The translations under genes were made by a program, and so were the position numbers. Under the pieces are notes generated by a model, which was not told where the DNA came from, did not search any database, and worked only from the letters and a program-made list of their open reading frames with translations. Below are positions 25,814-35,713 of a DNA stretch of 64,000 bases, piece after piece; the stretch's first letter is position 1, and each line of letters opens with the position of its first letter. Source of the DNA: Gammaproteobacteria bacterium (GTDB taxonomy: Bacteria > Pseudomonadota > Gammaproteobacteria > HK1); contig JAACFO010000001.1 in the NCBI GenBank assembly GCA_009937425.1, positions 1 through 64,000 of the forward strand, given 5' to 3'.

Positions 25814-28000
25814 ATGAGCGAATACGTCGAGGCAGAAAAGCTGCGAATCAACAAGGCGCTGCACGAACTGGTGCGCGACGAGATTGCGCCGGGTACCGGC
25901 GTGGACCCAGCGGCATTCTGGTCGTCACTGGAAGCGATCGTCAGGGATCTGGGGCCGGAGAATGCGGCGCTTCTCGCCAAGCGGGACGATCTGCAGACAC
26001 AGTTGGATGACTGGCACCGGGAGCGCAAGGGTCAAGTCATCGATGTCGCCGAGTACCGTAAGTTTCTTCTCGATATCGGCTACATGCTCCCGGAAGGCGA
26101 GGCCTTCGAAGCGAGCACGGCAAACGTCGATCCGGAAATCGCCACCATGGCGGGGCCGCAGTTGGTCGTACCCGTCGACAATGCCCGTTATGCACTGAAT
26201 GCAGCCAACGCCCGCTGGGGAAGTCTCTACGATGCGCTCTACGGTACCGACGCCATCGCCGACACCCACGGGGCCGAACGCCAGGCGGAATTCAACCCGG
26301 TGCGCGGCGCGAGAGTGGTGGAAACCGCCGCCGCGTTCCTGGACAGCACCGCCGGCCTTGCGGAAGGCAGCTACGTGGATGTCACGGCTGTCGAATTGGT
26401 GGATGTGGACGGCAGGCGCGCGTTGCGCGTGACCTTGAGCGACGGTCGCCAGACCGGGCTCGCCGATAGCAGTAAATTCGTCGCCTTCAATGAATCCGGC
26501 GGCGAGCTCGAGACCATCTTGCTGCGCAATAACGGCCTGCATATCGAGATCCACTTCGACCGCGAGAAGCCCATCGGCCGCACCCACCCAGCGGGGATCA
26601 ACGACGTGTGGCTGGAGTCCGCCATCACTACCATCCAGGACTGCGAGGATTCGGTCGCGGCTGTGGATGCCGAGGACAAGGTGCGGGTTTATCGAAACTG
26701 GCTCGGTATCATGAAGGGCACCCTGGAAACCAGCTTCAACAAGAGCGGCCAGCAGGTTGCCCGCAAACTCAATGGCGATCGGACCTATACGGATCCCGAT
26801 GGCAAAGTGCTGACCTTGCCGGGCCGAAGCCTGTTGCTGGTGCGCAACGTCGGCCTGCACATGTATACCGATGCGGTCACCAGCGGCGACGGCAAGGAGA
26901 TCCCCGAGGGAATTCTCGACGCGATGGTCACCTGCCTGGCGGCCAGGCACGACTTGGACGGTCAGGGATCGCTGTCCAACAGCCGGGCCGGCAGCATCTA
27001 CATCGTAAAGCCCAAGCTCCACGGACCCGAAGAGGTCGCCGCGACCGTCGAGCTGTTCAGCCGCGTGGAAGACGCTCTGGGCTTGGAACGGAATACGATC
27101 AAGATTGGCATCATGGACGAAGAGCGACGATTGACGGTGAACTTGAAAGAGTCCATTCGCGAGGCCAGGGAACGGGTCATCTTTATCAACACGGGCTTCC
27201 TGGACCGCACCGGCGACGAAATCCATACCATCATGGAGGCCGGTCCAGTGATCCGGAAGGTCGACATGAAAGCATCGCCGTGGATTCTTGCCTACGAAGA
27301 CCACAACGTGGATGTGGGCATCGAAACGGGCTTGCCGGGAAGGGCACAAATTGGCAAGGGAATGTGGGCGATGCCCGACGAGATGCGTGCCATGCTGGAC
27401 ACCAAGGCGGCACATCCAAAAGCGGGCGCCAACACCGCCTGGGTCCCGTCACCCACCGCCGCAACCTTGCACGCCATGCATTACCACGAGATAAACGTGG
27501 CCGAACGTCAAAAGGAGCTGGCGACGCGCAAACGCGCCAGTGTCGACCAGATCCTCACACTGCCCATGCTCGGCGGGCAGAATCTCAGTGACGAAGACGT
27601 GCAGAGCGAACTCGACAACAACGCCCAGAGCATCCTCGGTTACGTGGTGCGCTGGGTGGATTCCGGAGTCGGTTGCTCAAAAGTGCCGGACATGAACGAT
27701 GTCGGCCTGATGGAGGATCGCGCCACCTTGCGCATCTCCAGCCAGCACATCGCCAACTGGCTTCGCCACGGCGTTACCGGAAAAGAGCAGGTCGAGGAAA
27801 CCCTGAGGAGAATGGCGGCGGTCGTCGATCGCCAGAACGCGGGCGACACCGACTATCGCAACATGGCGCCCGATTTCGACGACAGCATCGCGTTCCAGGC
27901 GGCCAAGGATCTAATCTTCGACGGCTGCGCCCAGCCGAACGGCTACACCGAGCCGGTTTTGCACGCGCGCCGACGGCAGGTAAAAGCGAGGTCGGCGTAG
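25814..28000 (+). CDS. glcB: Malate synthase G
   Basis: 728 aa from ATG 25814 (E. coli GlcB is 723). Condenses glyoxylate with acetyl-CoA to malate. Family motifs: [66 protein letters not shown] (written GIMDEERR) and [12 protein letters not shown]. The track start at 25715 adds a 33-residue leader without homology. No isocitrate lyase is in the window, so glyoxylate may come from glycolate, glycine or purines. Confidence 0.96.
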   Translation: MSEYVEAEKLRINKALHELVRDEIAPGTGVDPAAFWSSLEAIVRDLGPENAALLAKRDDLQTQLDDWHRERKGQVIDVAEYRKFLLDIGYMLPEGEAFEASTANVDPEIATMAGPQLVVPVDNARYALNAANARWGSLYDALYGTDAIADTHGAERQAEFNPVRGARVVETAAAFLDSTAGLAEGSYVDVTAVELVDVDGRRALRVTLSDGRQTGLADSSKFVAFNESGGELETILLRNNGLHIEIHFDREKPIGRTHPAGINDVWLESAITTIQDCEDSVAAVDAEDKVRVYRNWLGIMKGTLETSFNKSGQQVARKLNGDRTYTDPDGKVLTLPGRSLLLVRNVGLHMYTDAVTSGDGKEIPEGILDAMVTCLAARHDLDGQGSLSNSRAGSIYIVKPKLHGPEEVAATVELFSRVEDALGLERNTIKIGIMDEERRLTVNLKESIREARERVIFINTGFLDRTGDEIHTIMEAGPVIRKVDMKASPWILAYEDHNVDVGIETGLPGRAQIGKGMWAMPDEMRAMLDTKAAHPKAGANTAWVPSPTAATLHAMHYHEINVAERQKELATRKRASVDQILTLPMLGGQNLSDEDVQSELDNNAQSILGYVVRWVDSGVGCSKVPDMNDVGLMEDRATLRISSQHIANWLRHGVTGKEQVEETLRRMAAVVDRQNAGDTDYRNMAPDFDDSIAFQAAKDLIFDGCAQPNGYTEPVLHARRRQVKARSA

Positions 28001-28018
28001 ACCCGGTTGTCGTAGGAG

Positions 28019-28444
28019 TTACTTCGGCTTGTCCACGTCGCCGAACAGGGCGTCGAGTTGTTTGCGCGCTTCCTCGGCCTTTGCACGTTTGCGCTCCATC
28101 AGCGATTCGGCGTCACCGGCGGAGGACTGGTCGCTGGCCTTGCTGTCGATCCCGAACATGGCCTCCAGCTGCGCCCTGGCCCCTTCGGCCTCGCCGGCGC
28201 CCCCGGCAGCGTCGATACCGGATTGTCCACGAAAGTAGTCACAGAAGTTGGCACGTTCCTTATCCGTAACCTCCTCTGCCACCGGCTCACGACAGCTTTT
28301 CGCCACCGACGTATCATAGAACTCACACAAACGGCAGACGTGGAGATCGGCGCTACAAGCTGGACATTCGTCGCGGCGCCGCAGCGGCATCGGCATGTCG
28401 TCGAGAGCGTGTCCGCACTTCCAGCAACTCAGTGAACCGCTGAT
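28019..28444 (-). CDS. Zinc-ribbon and coiled-coil protein, probable ATC start
   Basis: The track gives 125 aa from ATG 28396, but the frame is open upstream and encodes CWKCGHAL, the missing half of a zinc ribbon that pairs with DECPAC. The upstream stretch lacks ATG, GTG and TTG. ATC 28444 lies six bases after AGGAGG and gives 141 aa. A second Cys set follows (CRLCEFYD, CREP, CDYF). The C-terminal half is charged and helical, with two short repeats (ARAQLEAMFG and ARKQLDALFG). Likely cytoplasmic; the function is unknown to me. It lies tail-to-tail with glcB. Confidence 0.75.
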   Translation of the reverse strand: MSGSLSCWKCGHALDDMPMPLRRRDECPACSADLHVCRLCEFYDTSVAKSCREPVAEEVTDKERANFCDYFRGQSGIDAAGGAGEAEGARAQLEAMFGIDSKASDQSSAGDAESLMERKRAKAEEARKQLDALFGDVDKPK

Positions 28445-28561
28445 ACCGCACCTCCTGACCGACCATCACGGCCACCGTGCATACAATTTAAACATAGTTG
28501 ACCCTCATCGCAGAACAGCCGGAAAAATCCACACCCATGAGCAACGCGGGCCGATGATCCT

Positions 28562-28999
28562 TCAAGGCATGCCGAGTTGTTTCACGCGTTCGTTGGTCAA
28601 TGTAATCATGCAGGCCAGAAAAACATCGCCGCTGCCTGTACCGGGCGACATGGCCTCCGCCTGCCTGTCGCACTCCGCATCCCGGTAAGCACGCCAGCGC
28701 TCTGCGCTCACCCGGGTGCGCTCGACGTTTTTCGACCGATTGCCCGTCACCCGGTCGAGCTCCAGCGCTTCGCCCTCGACCCGCGACCGGGTCATCTCGA
28801 GACGCCCCTGGGCATCGTGGAGAAGACCTTTTAGACACGGCGCAAGCGCGATCCGCGTGCTCGCCTGCTTCCAACAGTGGGCCAGTGGAGAATCAACGAC
28901 AGCGTCACCTTCTGCCGCCATGGCCATGGCGGTGAACTGCGGCAACGGTGTGCCGATCAGCACCGAGGCGATGGCGACAATCCTCACCAATAAACCCAT
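28562..28999 (-). CDS. Exported LprI-like (DUF1311) protein
   Basis: 145 aa from ATG 28999; the track start at 29203 reads through the divergent gene. The N-terminus is a signal peptide (GLLVRIVAIASVLIG...AMAMA). The C-terminal region has the DUF1311/lysozyme-inhibitor LprI pattern: SAERWRAYRDAECDRQAEA, then GSGDVFLACMITLTNERVKQL. The first cysteine pair is HCWKQ...APCLKG. By family it would be periplasmic; lysozyme inhibition is known for only a few members, so function is tentative. Confidence 0.75.
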   Translation of the reverse strand: MGLLVRIVAIASVLIGTPLPQFTAMAMAAEGDAVVDSPLAHCWKQASTRIALAPCLKGLLHDAQGRLEMTRSRVEGEALELDRVTGNRSKNVERTRVSAERWRAYRDAECDRQAEAMSPGTGSGDVFLACMITLTNERVKQLGMP

Positions 29000-29118
29000 G
29001 GAGAAGCTCGCCGGCGTAGCCACATTGCGGCCCAACACGTTGAATTTTCCGCCTTTTACTCCTAGCCTCAGTTGATGCACCAGCGTCCCCGCGTCGATTC
29101 CGAGAGCCAGCGTTGAAC

Positions 29119-29532
29119 GTGCACAGCTTAGCCTGGCCGGCGATCCTCTGCGCATGTCTATTCTCCACGGGCAGCAACGCCTACTTCCCCATCGAGATCC
29201 CATCGCCGCCCATGCTCCAGGTCGCCAGCTCCGTACCCACCGCTCCTGTGGAGCGACTGCGTACGATCCCCGAGGACGCCAAGAAGGGCGTCATGTGGCC
29301 GCCCCGGGGCCCGCAAGTGCGGATCGACGACACCTTGATGAGGCTGGCTCCCGGCGTGACCATCCGCGACATGAATAACCGCATGGTCCTGCCGAATACC
29401 GTGCGCCGGCCGAAAAAGATCCGCTACACCCTGGACCACTACGGACAGGTGCGGCGCATCTGGATTTCCCCCACGGGGGAGTACCAGGGGCGCCATCAGC
29501 CAACCCTGCCGCCAACACCTCGCGAAGACTGA
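29119..29532 (+). CDS. Exported protein of unknown function
   Basis: 137 aa from GTG 29119 (or 139 from TTG 29113). A signal peptide (SLAWPAILCACLFSTGSNA) precedes a proline-rich mature part. RIDDTLMRLAPGVTIRDMNNRMVLP and KKIRYTLDHYGQVRRIWI resemble a small domain seen in other gammaproteobacterial exported proteins, but I cannot name the family. It is divergent from the LprI-like gene by about 120 bases and convergent with the CX6C protein gene. Confidence 0.7.
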   Translation: MHSLAWPAILCACLFSTGSNAYFPIEIPSPPMLQVASSVPTAPVERLRTIPEDAKKGVMWPPRGPQVRIDDTLMRLAPGVTIRDMNNRMVLPNTVRRPKKIRYTLDHYGQVRRIWISPTGEYQGRHQPTLPPTPRED

Positions 29533-29576
29533 CTTTCCCGGTCCGCAAATACCACCCGGTCGGTCACCAGACCCGG

Positions 29577-30017
29577 TTAGTTGCTTGACGGCTGGCGCTG
29601 GTGCTGCGGGCAAGCGGCGGGATCAGCGCGGCAGGATTGCCGCTTCGCGCGCATCTCTTCGCGTTTCGCCTGGCATCGCTCCGGGTTGGACTCACAAAGG
29701 GCCCGCATGCGTTGGTGACGCTCCTGTCGCTCGGCACGCCGCGCCTCGCACTCCTCGGGATTCTGCTCACACCAGGCACGGCGCTGCGCATGTCTGGCCT
29801 TGCGCTCCTGGCATTTCTGCGGATTTTCCTGGCACCACGCCTGCATTCGCGCCCGCCGTTCCTGGAAACGGGATTTGATTTCCTCGCAGCGATCGGGTTC
29901 CTCTGCGCAGCGCTGTTCGATACGCTGTTGGTGGTTCCCATCTTGTTTGTTGGCCAGAACCGGGAACGTGATGGCCATCGTGCTGACTAACAGTATCGAC
30001 AGGGTGAACTTGTTCAT
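29577..30017 (-). CDS. Exported charged protein with five CX6C (C-x3-P-x2-C) repeats
   Basis: 146 aa from ATG 30017, which begins a good signal peptide (FTLSILLVSTMAITFPVLA); the track start 51 codons upstream is rejected. The mature protein is almost all Arg, Glu and Gln helix interrupted by CAEEPDRC, CQENPQKC, CEQNPEEC, CESNPERC and CRADPAAC. First cysteines are spaced 25, 21, 25 and 21 residues apart. This alternating register suggests a two-repeat unit of stapled helices. I do not recognise a characterised family; a periplasmic chaperone or metal-binding role is speculative. Confidence 0.72.
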   Translation of the reverse strand: MNKFTLSILLVSTMAITFPVLANKQDGNHQQRIEQRCAEEPDRCEEIKSRFQERRARMQAWCQENPQKCQERKARHAQRRAWCEQNPEECEARRAERQERHQRMRALCESNPERCQAKREEMRAKRQSCRADPAACPQHQRQPSSN

Positions 30018-30087
30018 GCTTGACCTCATTATTGTGTATCTCTTCGCTCTTATAACGCGCGATGTGCCCCGTGGTTGACAGGATCCC

Positions 30088-31263
30088 GTGAACAGCGCGA
30101 ATCGAACCGTTATCCCCTTGCAGCGACCGGCGCTGGTGGCGAGCGTTGCGCTCTCGACGGTCCTGTTCATCTATTTGTTCAATTTCGGTTCCAGCAAGCC
30201 ATGGTTGTTTCTCATCGGAATCGGCCTGGGGCTGGCCCTCTACCATGCGGCATTCGGATTCACCAGCGCCTATCGCCGCGCCATCCTGCAGCGGGACATA
30301 TCCGGGGTAACGGCGCAGATGGTCATGCTGGCGGCGGCCATGCTGCTGTTCGCGCCGGTGCTGGCGGCGGGTCAGATCTTCGGCCACGGCGTTACCGGGG
30401 CGGTGGCACCGGTGAGTATCTCCATGGCCTTCGGCGCCCTGATATTTGGAATCGGCATGCAAATGGGCGGCGCCTGCGCCTCCGGCACCCTGTTGACGGT
30501 GGGTGGTGGCAACCTGCGCATGCTGCTGGTTCTGGTGTTCTTCTGCCTCGGCACCTTCTGGGCGAGTCTCCATATGCAATGGTGGACGAGCCTGCCGGGA
30601 ATCGGCGCCGTGTCGCTGGCGGGAACGATCGGGAACTGGCAGGCGGTGGCGTTGCAGATGGTCGCCCTGTTGCTCATTTACGGTTTTCTGCGCCTGATTG
30701 GAGGGCGCAACCAGCGCGAGCTCTGGTGGAATCACGCATTCAGCTGGGGCCGCCTGGCACGCGGACCGTGGCCGCTGTTGTTGGGCGCCGGGGCCCTGGC
30801 AGGGCTCAACTGGCTGACCCTGCTGGTGGCCGGCCACCCCTGGTCGGTCACCTGGGGATTCACCCTGTGGGCGGGCAAGCTGGCATTCCTGCTCGGGTGG
30901 GACCCGATGACGAGCGCGTTCTGGAGCGGCAGCTTCGCCCAAGGGGCGCTGTCGCGTTCGTTGCTCGCGGACACCACCTCTGTGATGAACTTCGGCATCG
31001 TCATCGGCGCACTGACCGCCGCGGCCCTGGCCGGCAATCTGCGCTTCAGCGTCCGCATGTCCTGGTTGTCACTGGCCGCGGCCGTCGCCGGCGGCTTGTT
31101 GCTGGGCTACGGAGCGCGGCTCGCCTATGGCTGTAACATTGGCGCCTTCTTCAGCGGCATCGCCTCCACCAGCCTGCACGGTTGGGTGTGGATCGTGGCA
31201 GCAGTGCTCGGTAACATCATCGGCGTACGCCTGCGGCCGTTGTTGCGGCTTGCCGACGCCTGA
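30088..31263 (+). CDS. YeeE/YedE (TsuA-like) membrane transporter
   Basis: 391-aa polytopic protein, about ten helices, GTG start. It contains both cysteine-bearing family motifs, GMQMGGACASGTLLTVGGG in the first half and GARLAYGCNIGAFFSGI in the second, which in TsuA line a thiosulfate uptake path. Import of thiosulfate or another sulfur compound is the likely role. No sulfurtransferase or TusA-like gene is adjacent. It is divergent from the CX6C protein gene by about 70 bases. Confidence 0.88.
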   Translation: MNSANRTVIPLQRPALVASVALSTVLFIYLFNFGSSKPWLFLIGIGLGLALYHAAFGFTSAYRRAILQRDISGVTAQMVMLAAAMLLFAPVLAAGQIFGHGVTGAVAPVSISMAFGALIFGIGMQMGGACASGTLLTVGGGNLRMLLVLVFFCLGTFWASLHMQWWTSLPGIGAVSLAGTIGNWQAVALQMVALLLIYGFLRLIGGRNQRELWWNHAFSWGRLARGPWPLLLGAGALAGLNWLTLLVAGHPWSVTWGFTLWAGKLAFLLGWDPMTSAFWSGSFAQGALSRSLLADTTSVMNFGIVIGALTAAALAGNLRFSVRMSWLSLAAAVAGGLLLGYGARLAYGCNIGAFFSGIASTSLHGWVWIVAAVLGNIIGVRLRPLLRLADA

Positions 31264-31301
31264 AAAGGACCCCGCGCCCCCCGCCGGAACTGCCGTTTAC
31301 T

Positions 31302-31316
31302 TGGCGCCTGGCGCCA
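31302..31316. promoter_or_regulatory. Operator-like inverted repeat upstream of RND genes
   Basis: TGGCGCC-T-GGCGCCA, a 15-base inverted repeat around one central base, in the gap before the efflux adaptor gene. Its position suits a repressor site, but no regulator gene is adjacent, and the GC-rich composition makes chance more likely. Confidence 0.3.
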
Positions 31317-31412
31317 GTTAGAGTCACGGCGACCAATTCGGACCACCCGCCCGGACGTCGAACGGCCCGGCAAATAACGACGGCCAAAATCACACGAGAG
31401 TGCACGCCGATC

Positions 31413-32528
31413 ATGAGTACGCCCGGACGAATTCGGATTTCAGATTGTCACCCAAAGCGCTCCAGGTTGCCCTTCGCGGCGCTTGGCGTGGGTCTGGCTT
31501 TGCTTGCCAGCGCCTGTGAGGAAAAGGTCGTCGAACAGGAAGTCGTCGTTCGACCGGTTAAAGTACACACCATCGGCAAAGCAGACGCCTCATCCCGGCG
31601 GGAGTACCCGGGCAGCATTCGCGCTTTTCAGCACGCCGACATGGGCTTCGAGGTTAGCGGTCGCATTACGGAATTCTACGCCACGGAAGGTAATGACGTC
31701 GTTCAAGGAGAAGTCCTGGCGATCCTGGATGCGCGAGACTACGAGGCCAACTTGAAAGCGACCCAGGCCAACTTGCGCAAGGCACAGGCCGACCTGAAAC
31801 GAAGCAAAAGCATCTACAAAGAGGACCCCGGCGCTATTTCCACGGAAACCATCGACACGCATCAGCGGGCGGTGGACGTAGCAAAGGCGAATCTCGCCAT
31901 TACCCAGAAAGCACTGGACGAAACCAAGCTGCGTGCGCCTTTCTCCGGGCGCATGGCGCGAAAACTCGTGGAAGACTTCCAGAATGTCAAAGCCAAGGAA
32001 CCCGTGCTGGTGCTTCAGGATACTTCGACGCTGGAGATCGAAATCAACGTCCCCGAGCGCGACATCGCCATGGGCCCTCCCACCAGGGAAGGTGTAGAAG
32101 CGACGCAGCGAACCGAGCCGGAGGTCATCGTCAGCGCACTGCCGCATCTCAAGTTTCCCGCCTGGATAAAAGAATTTGCGTCCGCCGCGGATCCGATAAC
32201 ACGCACATTCTCCGTCAAGCTCAACTTCAAGAATGTTGGTGATGCAAACATCCTGCCGGGAATGACGGCGCGGGTGCAGGTAACGGTTAATCCGGAGCGT
32301 GCCTGGTCGATACCCGTGAGCGCCGCACTTGCCGACGACAGTGGCAAAGCCTTCGTGTGGAAACTGGATCCCGAATCAAAGTCTGTCAGCCGCGCACCGG
32401 TCGAACTGGGAGATCTGGTCAATGACAGAGTCCGGATCACGGCCGGCCTGGAAGAAGGCGACATGGTGGCGATTTCCGGCGTAAACCAACTACGCGACGA
32501 CATGGTAGTTCGCATATTGGCGCCGTAA
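31413..32528 (+). CDS. RND efflux periplasmic adaptor (MFP), lipoprotein
   Basis: 371 aa with a lipobox (LLASAC, about residues 31-36) after a hydrophobic stretch, so it is probably anchored to the inner membrane through a lipidated cysteine. MFP architecture: barrel-sandwich start (ADMGFEVSGRITEFYATEGNDVVQGEVLAILD), a coiled-coil hairpin (about 110-170), lipoyl return (DETKLRAPFSGRMARKLVEDF), beta-barrel and membrane-proximal domains. It works with the following RND permease, 22 bases downstream. No outer-membrane channel gene is in the operon. Confidence 0.92.
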   Translation: MSTPGRIRISDCHPKRSRLPFAALGVGLALLASACEEKVVEQEVVVRPVKVHTIGKADASSRREYPGSIRAFQHADMGFEVSGRITEFYATEGNDVVQGEVLAILDARDYEANLKATQANLRKAQADLKRSKSIYKEDPGAISTETIDTHQRAVDVAKANLAITQKALDETKLRAPFSGRMARKLVEDFQNVKAKEPVLVLQDTSTLEIEINVPERDIAMGPPTREGVEATQRTEPEVIVSALPHLKFPAWIKEFASAADPITRTFSVKLNFKNVGDANILPGMTARVQVTVNPERAWSIPVSAALADDSGKAFVWKLDPESKSVSRAPVELGDLVNDRVRITAGLEEGDMVAISGVNQLRDDMVVRILAP

Positions 32529-32550
32529 CCGCCGTGCCCACCGCTTCCTC

Positions 32551-35500
32551 ATGAATCTCGCCGACGTCTCATTGGGCAACCGCACGACCACCATGGTGCT
32601 GGCCATGGTGCTGTTTGGCGCCGGCATCCTGTCTTTCAACGGTTTGGCGCGCCTGGAAGATCCCGAGTTCACCATCAAGGAAGCGCTGGTCATCACGCCG
32701 TATCCCGGCGCGACCGCCAAAGAGGTGGAAGAAGAGGTCAGCGACAAGATCGAGCAGGCGGTTCAGCAGCTCAGCCAATTGAAGGAGGTGGAGTCAAAGT
32801 CCGACCGCGGCCTGTCGACGGTTACCGTACGCATCAAGGACAAGTACGACAAGTTTGCACTGCCCCAGGTGTGGGACGAGTTGCGCCGTAAGGTCGGCGA
32901 CGTTCAGGGCAAACTGCCGCCCGGGGCCGGTCCTTCCATCGTCAATGATGACTACGGCGACGTTTTTGGCGTCTTCGTCGCAATCTACGGGGATGAGTAC
33001 AGCGCAGCAGAACTCAAGGAATACGCCAAATTCTTGCGCCGCGAACTGCTGCTGGTGCCCGACGTATCCAAGATCGAGCTGTGGGGTGAACGCACCGAAT
33101 CGATTTACGTAGAGCCCAATCGCGACCGCATGTCGCAGCTGGGCATTCATCCCATGCAGATCATCAACGGGTTGCGTGACAAGAATATTGTTTCCGACTC
33201 CGGACGCATCCTGGTGGGCCGGTCTTTCATCGCCGTCGAACCCACCGGCACTTTCAGCTCGGTGCGGGAATTCGAAGATTTGCTGCTCAGCGGGATCAGC
33301 GAAGCCGGGAAGGGCCAGATTTATCTCAGGGACGTGGCGAATGTTCGCCGCGGCTACGTGGATCCGCCAGTGCGGGTACTTCGTTATGACGGGCACGCCG
33401 CTATCGGCCTGGGCATCTCCACGGTGAGCGGTGGCAATGTCGTCACCATGGGCGCCGCCGTCGAGAAGCGTGCTCGGGAGTTGGCGCCGCGCACGCCGTT
33501 GGGGATCGAGTTCGGCATCATCTCACTGCAATCCGATGCGGTGACCACCGCCATCGACGGCTTCCTCGTGAGCCTGGCGGAGGCCGTTATCATCGTCATT
33601 ATCGTTTTGCTGGCATTCATGGGATTGCGCAGCGGACTCATCATCGGCTTCGTGCTGGCACTGACCATCTGCGGCACCTTTATTTTCATGGGCCCCTGGG
33701 ACGTGGCCCTGGAACGCATTTCTCTGGGCGCCCTCATCATTGCTCTCGGCATGCTCGTGGACAACGCCATCGTCGTAGTGGATGGCGTGCTCGTGCGCAC
33801 CCAGAGAGGTCAGGACGCCACCGAAGCCGCCAAAGAGGTTGTCGCGCAAACGTCCATGCCGCTGCTCGGCGCAACGGCGGTGGCCATCATGGCCTTCGGC
33901 GCCATCGGACTATCCGAGGACGCCACCGGCGAGTTCTGTCGCTCTTTGTTCAGAGTCGTATTCATCTCCCTGGGCCTTTCGTGGATAACGGCGGTGACGG
34001 TCACGCCGCTACTGTGCATCATGTTTCTGAAGCCGACGAAGCCAGGCTCCGACGGCCAGGCGGCGGGGGAATCGGATGCCTACGGCGGCGCCCTGTACAC
34101 CGCCTACCGCGGCTTCCTCGGTCTCGCCATTCGCTTTCGCTACATTACGGTGCTCATGGTATTGGGTTTGTTCGCAGCCTCCCTGTGGGGCTTTCAGTAC
34201 GTGGACAAGACTTTCTTTCCGGACTCCACACGGCCTCAGTTCATGGTGGACTTCTGGCTTCCCCAGGGTACACATATCGACAACACCATGGCGGTGGCCA
34301 CCGAGGTGGAGAAGTATCTCCAGGAGCTGGACGGCGCGACCCACGTGACCACGCTGGGCGGCGCCGGTGGGCTGCGATTCCTGCTCACCTATTCTCCAGA
34401 GAAGGTCAACAGTGCGTATCTGCAATTTCTGATTGATGTCGACGAGTACTCGAAGATCGACGACTTGATCGCACAAGCGGAGCATGAGCTTCCCGGGCTC
34501 TTCGCCGATTCCGAAGTCTATGGCCGTAAATTCATTCTGGGCCCTGGCTCCGGTGGCAAGATCCAGATCCGATTCAGCGGACCGGACCCGGAGAAACTAC
34601 GCTCCCTCGCCAGTCAGACGATGACCATCCTGCATGAGGACGGCGGCGCCAAGGCCATTCGCACGGATTGGCGGGACCAGGTCAAGGTCGTTCGACCCAT
34701 AGTCGCGGAGGAAGAAGCCAACTATGCAGGCGTCACCACCCCGGACGTCGCACTGACTGTCGCCATGGGCTTCGAAGGCGAACAGGTAAGCATCTACCGG
34801 GAGCGTGACGAGCTTTTGCCTATCATAATTCGCGCGCCGGAACCCGAGCGCAGTCAGGTCCAGAGTATCCAGAACCTGCAAATCTGGAGCCCGGCGGCTC
34901 AAAAGAATATCCCCCTGCGCCAGGTGGTATCGGATTTCGAAACCGACTTCGAAGACGAGATAGTGCAGCGCTTGAATCGAAAATCCACGATTACCGTGCA
35001 CACCGATCAGAAGAGCGGCGCCTCGAGTACCTTGTTGAGCCGTATTCGCCCCAAAGTCGAAGGGCTCGAAATGGGACCGGAATACGAGATCGAGTGGTGG
35101 GGCGAGTTCCGGGATTCCACCCGGGCCCAGGCAGGCATCGCGGCCAGTCTGCCGTTCTTCCTGCTGTCCATGGTGTTGATCGTCATCGGGCTGTTCAATG
35201 CCCTGCGCCAACCACTGGTCATCTGGTTGTGCGTGCCCCTGGGCATCATCGGTGTGACCGCCGGATTGTTGCTCACCAGCCAGCCTTTCGGCTTCATGGC
35301 CCTGCTCGGCTTCATGAGTCTATCCGGGATGTTGATCAAGAACGCCATCGTACTCATCGATGAGATCGAGATTCAGAAGACCCGGAGCAGCGACGTATAC
35401 AAGGCAATCGTCGAATCCGGTGTCAGCAGGTTACGGCCCGTGGCCATGGCCGCCCTGACGACGGCGCTCGGCATGATCCCCCTGGTACTCGACGCCTTCT

Positions 35501-35625
35501 TCGTGGCCATGGCGGTGACCGTCATCTTCGGCCTGATGGTCGCCACGGTGCTCACCATGATCGTCGTGCCCGTTTTCTACGCCATATTCTTCCGGGTGCC
35601 GTCTCCGAGCCCGTCCACGGCCTGA
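32551..35625 (+). CDS. RND-family efflux permease
   Basis: 1024-aa inner-membrane proton antiporter of the HAE/AcrB-like group, with twelve predicted helices and two large periplasmic loops. Motifs: ARLEDPEFTIKEALVITPYPGAT near the N-terminus, the TM4 proton-relay region LGMLVDNAIVVVDG, and the second-half equivalent SGMLIKNAIVLIDEIE. It forms a tripartite pump with the preceding adaptor and a TolC-type channel encoded elsewhere. The substrate cannot be predicted. Operon of two genes. Confidence 0.94.
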   Translation: MNLADVSLGNRTTTMVLAMVLFGAGILSFNGLARLEDPEFTIKEALVITPYPGATAKEVEEEVSDKIEQAVQQLSQLKEVESKSDRGLSTVTVRIKDKYDKFALPQVWDELRRKVGDVQGKLPPGAGPSIVNDDYGDVFGVFVAIYGDEYSAAELKEYAKFLRRELLLVPDVSKIELWGERTESIYVEPNRDRMSQLGIHPMQIINGLRDKNIVSDSGRILVGRSFIAVEPTGTFSSVREFEDLLLSGISEAGKGQIYLRDVANVRRGYVDPPVRVLRYDGHAAIGLGISTVSGGNVVTMGAAVEKRARELAPRTPLGIEFGIISLQSDAVTTAIDGFLVSLAEAVIIVIIVLLAFMGLRSGLIIGFVLALTICGTFIFMGPWDVALERISLGALIIALGMLVDNAIVVVDGVLVRTQRGQDATEAAKEVVAQTSMPLLGATAVAIMAFGAIGLSEDATGEFCRSLFRVVFISLGLSWITAVTVTPLLCIMFLKPTKPGSDGQAAGESDAYGGALYTAYRGFLGLAIRFRYITVLMVLGLFAASLWGFQYVDKTFFPDSTRPQFMVDFWLPQGTHIDNTMAVATEVEKYLQELDGATHVTTLGGAGGLRFLLTYSPEKVNSAYLQFLIDVDEYSKIDDLIAQAEHELPGLFADSEVYGRKFILGPGSGGKIQIRFSGPDPEKLRSLASQTMTILHEDGGAKAIRTDWRDQVKVVRPIVAEEEANYAGVTTPDVALTVAMGFEGEQVSIYRERDELLPIIIRAPEPERSQVQSIQNLQIWSPAAQKNIPLRQVVSDFETDFEDEIVQRLNRKSTITVHTDQKSGASSTLLSRIRPKVEGLEMGPEYEIEWWGEFRDSTRAQAGIAASLPFFLLSMVLIVIGLFNALRQPLVIWLCVPLGIIGVTAGLLLTSQPFGFMALLGFMSLSGMLIKNAIVLIDEIEIQKTRSSDVYKAIVESGVSRLRPVAMAALTTALGMIPLVLDAFFVAMAVTVIFGLMVATVLTMIVVPVFYAIFFRVPSPSPSTA

Positions 35626-35713
35626 TCCGGCCGTTTATATGCTAAAGTCCATTCTTTACAGGAACATACGGCGTGGCGCTGCCCGCCAGCCATGAGTGCG
35701 GGAGAGACAAGCA

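Noticed and set aside
25925-27415. 496-aa minus-strand ORF
   Set aside because: Antisense shadow of malate synthase G in high-GC DNA; no recognisable motifs.
29767-30942. 391-aa minus-strand ORF across the YeeE gene
   Set aside because: Gln/Arg/His-rich shadow frame opposite a well-supported membrane transporter.
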